Shown: positions 7,682 through 10,418 of the stretch, one piece after another
Layout: every line of letters begins with the position of its first letter
How positions within the stretch are numbered: position 1 is the first letter of the stretch
NCBI GenBank assembly: GCA_003024985.2
Contig: PXIH01S0000099.1
DNA length: 10,418 bases
Source of the DNA: Euperipatoides rowelli
Taxonomy: Eukaryota; Onychophora; Udeonychophora; Euonychophora; Peripatopsidae
Strand: one strand, 5' to 3'
Made by a program: the position numbers and the translations under genes
The notes under the pieces: generated by a model
What the model saw: only the letters and a program-made list of their open reading frames with translations
Told to the model about the DNA's origin: nothing
The model's database searches: none

Positions 7682-8213
7682 GAGCAATTATCAAGAAAGT
7701 GTTACATATCTGCTTCTTTTCTACTTTTAATGGCAATTTTTCATATCTATTCTGTACTCTTCATCATGTGGAAATATGTGTCTTAAGTATATAAATCTTT
7801 TTTTAGTTGCTATGGTTTTCCTTCTCCTTGGAGTTGTAGGTATCTCTGAACTGAGTGTGTGTGTGTGATGCTGGCAACTTCCAAAATGATTTCTTTGATT
7901 ACCTACCTTATGTCTTCTATCATTTGTGGATGATTTGTAAAGTCTATTTGGTTCATGGCAATGTTTATTTCACTTTGGAATCTGGGTCAATTCTTGTCCT
8001 TATATGGCACTTCCTTTTCTTTTGGACTGCCTGATTTGTTTTTATCATCTTACCTATTTTATCTTTGTATAATTGCTCATTTCCAATTTGTATGTGGAAA
8101 GATTATGATCTAATTGGGAAAAGCTGCTAACATTGAACCCTGTTGTTAGCACTGTATTATTTAGCTTAAACAAATTCATTAACATTTCCATTTGATGTTT
8201 GGTGTATTAATTT
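7682..8213 (-). pseudogene. Endonuclease C-terminus and linker of the retrotransposon
   Basis: Read on the minus strand, NTPNIKWK near 8205-8180 could be the part after the GDFN block of an APE endonuclease. VSSFSQLDHNLSTYKLEM at about 8136-8083 fits the final SDH block, with LDH in place of SDH. A linker then follows (QIDFTNHPQMIEDIR and IKEIILEVAS, about 7950-7855), as is usual between endonuclease and reverse transcriptase. Stops and frame changes are frequent. Upstream, the coding sequence is cut by the DNA element beginning at 8221; it resumes beyond 9210. Confidence 0.6.
7854..7867. repeat. Short GT microsatellite
   Basis: A run of alternating G and T lies inside the retrotransposon linker. 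It interrupts the linker coding sequence (read as repeated Thr-His on the minus strand) and probably grew after the element died. Confidence 0.7.
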
Positions 8214-8224
8214 TGATTCAATNC

Positions 8225-8398
8225 AGGGTCAATCCATATGAAGTGGTCCAGAATATAATTAAATGGTTGCTTGACAATTTTTAAAAAATCTGATTTTTTT
8301 GGTGGCATTCACTCTGATATACTGGTAGTTCAGAATGGCCATTATTTTAATTTTATTAGTTGTAGTTTTTATGTGGCAGCCATATTTGTTTCATGAGA
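8225..8398 (+). repeat. Left inverted arm of the TIR element
   Basis: Pairs with 9041-9205. The outer 25 bp are nearly identical. Further in, matching blocks alternate with AT-rich gaps. The arm stops exactly where the 304-bp repeat begins. Confidence 0.7.
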
Positions 8399-8702
8399 CA
8401 ATTTTGTTAAAAGGTACTTTCATCATAGCACTTAGGCAAAAAAGGAAGATTACCAGGAATAGATAACATAAACTAAAATTTGGTTAAAAGGATTTTGAAG
8501 GTGGGATGGTAAAGATTTCTTGTCTGTTTCCTTTATTACCATAGCTTTTGAACCAATTATTTAATGAGAATCTCTTCTCATTTTGACATGGGAATATATC
8601 TCCCATTTTTCCATTCCATCATCATAGGTTTATGGCTTTTTATCAGCTTGTAGAATTCTTTTAGCATTTAATTTGGGTGGATTCTAGGTTCTGGATGAAT
8701 TT
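8399..8702 (+). repeat. 304-bp direct repeat, copy 2 (inside the TIR element)
   Basis: Same orientation and length as 7378-7681. It again begins CAATTTTGTTAAAAGG and ends GGATGAATTTT, directly against the inner end of the left inverted arm. The PGIDNI-encoding stretch is intact. The twin hairpins are kept: AATGAGAA/TTCTCATT (8563-8570 with 8575-8582) has a changed loop and an unchanged stem, and ATGGGA/TCCCAT (8588-8593 with 8601-8606) is one pair shorter. Confidence 0.85.
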
Positions 8703-9040
8703 TTTAAAAAAGGCAAAGTTTGCGACCCTGTAGAAAAAAAAGTACACAAGTCTCAAACTTCATATAACTTTGACAGATTATTGGTACACAGGTACTTCCA
8801 AAAAAAAATTCAAGTATTAAACAACCTGCCTTCCCTCCCCAAAAAATTTCTGAAAATCACATTTTTCAACCATTGTGATACTAACTTTTGAACTTAAAAT
8901 TTATTATGAAGGAATAATTTTAGAATAGTGTAACAGTGACATAAATATAGCTTAACATCACAGTATGTGTCCCTTTGTTCTAGTCTTACCTAAGCTGAGA
9001 TATAGAGGTTGCTGCCAATGATTACAAATAGAAAAAATTA

Positions 9041-9205
9041 TGTGCGCCATGACAAAAAAAAAATGGCTGCCATGTTGAAACCAGTGTAAATAAAAAAAAC
9101 AATAGTAGTTCTGAACTGTCAACATATAAGGTTAACACACAAAATATCATTTTTTTCCATAGTGGTCAAGCAACCAGTGTTGGACCACTTCATATGGATT
9201 AACCT
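9041..9205 (-). repeat. Right inverted arm of the TIR element
   Basis: Inverted partner of 8225-8398. Read on the minus strand it starts AGGTTAATCCATATGAAGT, then carries GGTTGCTTGAC, CAGTTCAGAA and TGGCAGCCAT as in the left arm. Confidence 0.7.
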
Positions 9206-9308
9206 TCCACTGATTCCAACTTTTCCTTATTTTGTTACGGGGGATCTGTCTCACTGAATTGAATATATGTGTAATTATAATTATTGTGAAATTTTTTTTC
9301 AGACAGAC

Positions 9309-9345
9309 TATGTAGCTTAAAGCTTCATAGGTTTTAAGCTACATA
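9309..9345. repeat. Perfect 13-bp hairpin in the endonuclease region
   Basis: TATGTAGCTTAAA (9309-9321) pairs exactly with TTTAAGCTACATA (9333-9345) around an 11-nt loop. It lies between the two recognisable endonuclease pieces, where the protein reading is poor. It may be a small insertion or the scar of one. Confidence 0.7.
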
Positions 9346-9371
9346 AGCTGTGTGAAAAAAAATTGAACTAT

Positions 9372-9597
9372 TTACCCTGGCCTTATATCACATTTTTGAC
9401 TAATGACAAAGTAACCCCCCCCCCCCTTAGATTCCTTTCTCCCTCCTTGCTTCCTGCATTTCACTTTTAAATATTGTTTGGCCTCATTATTACCTTCCCT
9501 CAGATTAGTCTCTTGGATTTCTGCAATATGATTAAACTCATCTATTTCACCCCTCTTCCTTAAATGTACACATCCCTCTGACATTTCAAGTGGCAAT
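9372..9597 (-). pseudogene. APE-type endonuclease N-terminus of the retrotransposon
   Basis: At 9597-9571 the minus strand reads IAT-stop-NVRGM. The family has a TWN-V/I-RG motif here, and a TGA stands where the W codon (TGG) is expected. A neighbouring frame then gives LRKRGEIDEFNHIAEIQETN followed by LREG. IQET is the metal-binding E motif of apurinic-type endonucleases. Further on, a glycine run coded by the C12 tract is followed by YFVISQKCDI, where this family usually has a GG-x-G hydrophobic strand. Motif order and spacing fit the first 80 or so residues of the domain. At least one stop and one frameshift break it, and the next part is separated by a hairpin and the DNA element. Confidence 0.7.
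9415..9426. repeat. Run of 12 C
   Basis: A mononucleotide C12 tract in very AT-rich DNA. On the minus strand it is G12 and falls where the endonuclease would have glycine codons, so it is probably a slipped expansion of a GGG-rich codon pair in a dead gene. Confidence 0.8.
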
Positions 9598-9603
9598 CTT
9601 GAT

Positions 9604-10418
9604 GTTTTATCTAGATCTGATGTTTATAGGCTTATATAGGCTACACATCATATCAGGGCTTATTCTTCATTTTTTTAAAGAATGGTAGCAGGCCATCACC
9701 TATGCAGGCATATGGCGGCAACTTTTAGGAATGAGTGACAACACTTTTTGTCACAAAGATTTCTATTTAACTACCAAACATGTATTAAAATACATCAGCA
9801 ATTGGATTTATTAATGATTGCAAAGTGTAACTAAGAATTTATACTATTGTATTTTGCTTTTAAATATTTATAGGCTTAATGTAGCCTATACTGCTAGAAT
9901 TTAAATCATGTCAGTTATTTGATTAGTAAAAACAAGAATTGTTTTTGTATTTTTTTATTAACCATACAACACTCTGTTTCAAACAACAAATGCTTGGTTT
10001 TAGAAAAATACTATAAAAATTACAAAATATTTTATTGCTATTTATGGGTAATCAAGGCGGGTTGGTTAAAAGGTGCTAAAAGGATTCATTGTTAAAATTG
10101 GGTGCTTTAAACATTAGCCATAAGTAAATGGATAGAAAATATTTTGCATCTGTTTGAGCATCTGGAATTTACCAAAAATATGACTGCATTTGCCGCCATT
10201 GCCACAGTAAAGATCAAGCCCTGCATATAACAGGGTTTAAGCTGCCACTCGCATTTTAGGAAAATGCTAATAAATTTAAGATTTTGCTAATTTTTCACTC
10301 AGTATAATTCTAGCCAAAATGCTATTTATGTATTTTCAAATATCGCTTTTATAATATTGATATTTTCAGTATTAACATTTATTTTGCTATGAACATTACA
10401 TTTTTGCTAAAATTTGTC
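9604..10418. other. 0.8-kb AT-rich stretch, no gene seen
   Basis: This lies upstream of the endonuclease start on the minus strand, where a first ORF of the retrotransposon could have been. No such frame is visible. Small features are a GTGACAA/TTGTCAC stem at 9735-9754, a CCCTG/CAGGG stem at about 10219-10235, GGCGGCA at 9714-9720 with an inverted TGCCGCC near 10191, and a cluster of AAAATGCTA / ATTTTGCTA words from 10261 to the end. None supports an RNA gene. Confidence 0.5.

Larger units (their letters stand above)
8221..9210. mobile_element. Terminal-inverted-repeat DNA element inserted in the retrotransposon
   Basis: AGGGTCAATCCATATGAAGT at 8225 matches, in inverted orientation, AGGTTAATCCATATGAAGT ending at 9205. 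The arms run about 170 bp (8225-8398 and 9041-9205), with shared GGTTGCTTGAC, AGTTCAGAA and TGGCAGCCAT blocks. TGATTCA (8214-8220) on the left and TGATTCC (9211-9217) on the right may be an 8-bp-class target duplication. It splits the endonuclease region of the non-LTR element, so it is younger than that element. No transposase is present. The middle holds the second copy of the 304-bp repeat (8399-8702) and about 340 bp of unique sequence. The superfamily is not assigned; an 8-bp duplication would fit hAT or P-like elements. An ambiguous base at 8223 blurs the left edge. Confidence 0.75.
6247..9603 (-). mobile_element. Decayed APE-type non-LTR retrotransposon, interrupted by a DNA element
   Basis: Such elements copy themselves through RNA. 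One protein nicks target DNA with an apurinic-type endonuclease and reverse-transcribes the RNA from that nick. Minus-strand pieces lie in the right order: endonuclease start (9597-9372), endonuclease end and linker (8213-7682), reverse transcriptase (7366-6501), C-terminal tail and poly(A) (6247). Every domain carries stops or frameshifts, so it cannot be active. Positions 8221-9210 are a later DNA element, and 7378-7681 is a repeat that may also be an insertion. No first ORF (gag-like) is recognised beyond 9603. The order of endonuclease, reverse transcriptase and poly(A) excludes site-specific R2-type elements with a C-terminal endonuclease. The clade (RTE, CR1, Jockey, L1 or other) is not assigned. 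Confidence 0.8.

Noticed and set aside
6247-9603. Endogenous retrovirus or LTR retrotransposon as the source of the reverse transcriptase
   Set aside because: The enzyme blocks are of non-LTR type (FADD, LKYLGI), an APE endonuclease lies upstream, a poly(A) tail ends the element, and no long terminal repeats, protease or integrase are seen.
10186-10260. Possible tRNA or SINE-like segment with a CCCTG/CAGGG stem
   Set aside because: No A or B box, cloverleaf or anticodon arm could be drawn, and only one short stem is present.
1-10418. CRISPR arrays, bacterial promoters, operons or riboswitches
   Set aside because: No regular spacer array or prokaryotic gene organisation exists here; all the evidence points to eukaryotic nuclear DNA.

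Overview
The window looks like eukaryotic, probably invertebrate (arthropod-like), nuclear DNA. It is strongly AT-rich (roughly 70% by eye), has no operon-like gene packing, and is dominated by decayed transposable elements of kinds common in insects and related animals: PIF/Harbinger, piggyBac-like, foldback and non-LTR elements. No intact protein-coding gene is visible. Taxon assignment is an inference from composition and element types only.

Layout, left to right. Positions 243-1958 hold a non-autonomous DNA element with terminal inverted repeats of about 45 bp and a TTA duplication on each side, as expected for PIF/Harbinger. A second element (967-1558) sits inside it. That one begins CCCTT after TTAA, ends AAGGG before TTAG, and carries repeated GGGGTC/GACCCC palindromes, so it is read as a piggyBac-like MITE. 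Positions 1962-3950 are about 2 kb of AT-rich DNA with small hairpins and nothing coding. Positions 3951-4603 form a foldback element: two long diverged inverted arms around a loop, with ends CAGGGTGAGGCAAT. Positions 4937-5108 keep the broken start of a Harbinger-type nuclease gene. Positions 5112-6137 are featureless AT-rich DNA. Positions 6138-6202 are a small GC-rich island (38 of 65 bases G or C) that reads on the minus strand as a possible exon ending in a good splice donor.

From 6247 to about 9600 lies one large, decayed non-LTR retrotransposon on the minus strand. It runs, in its own 5'-to-3' order, from an APE-type endonuclease start (IAT-stop-NVRGM, then IQETNL) at about 9597-9372, through the endonuclease end and linker (8213-7682), to a reverse transcriptase with recognisable blocks (PGID, LPKEW, LDLEKAF, KQG-PLSP, FADDIA, LKYLGI) and a 13-nt poly(A) tail at 6259-6247. 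Stops and frameshifts occur throughout, so it is dead.

The retrotransposon is interrupted at 8221-9210 by another terminal-inverted-repeat element, flanked by imperfect copies of TGATTC. That element carries a 304-bp segment (8399-8702) about 93% identical to 7378-7681 in the neighbouring retrotransposon. This shared segment is the most interesting structure in the window. It could be sequence capture by a DNA transposon, or an independent repeat inserted twice. The right end (9604-10418) is AT-rich and non-coding as far as can be seen.
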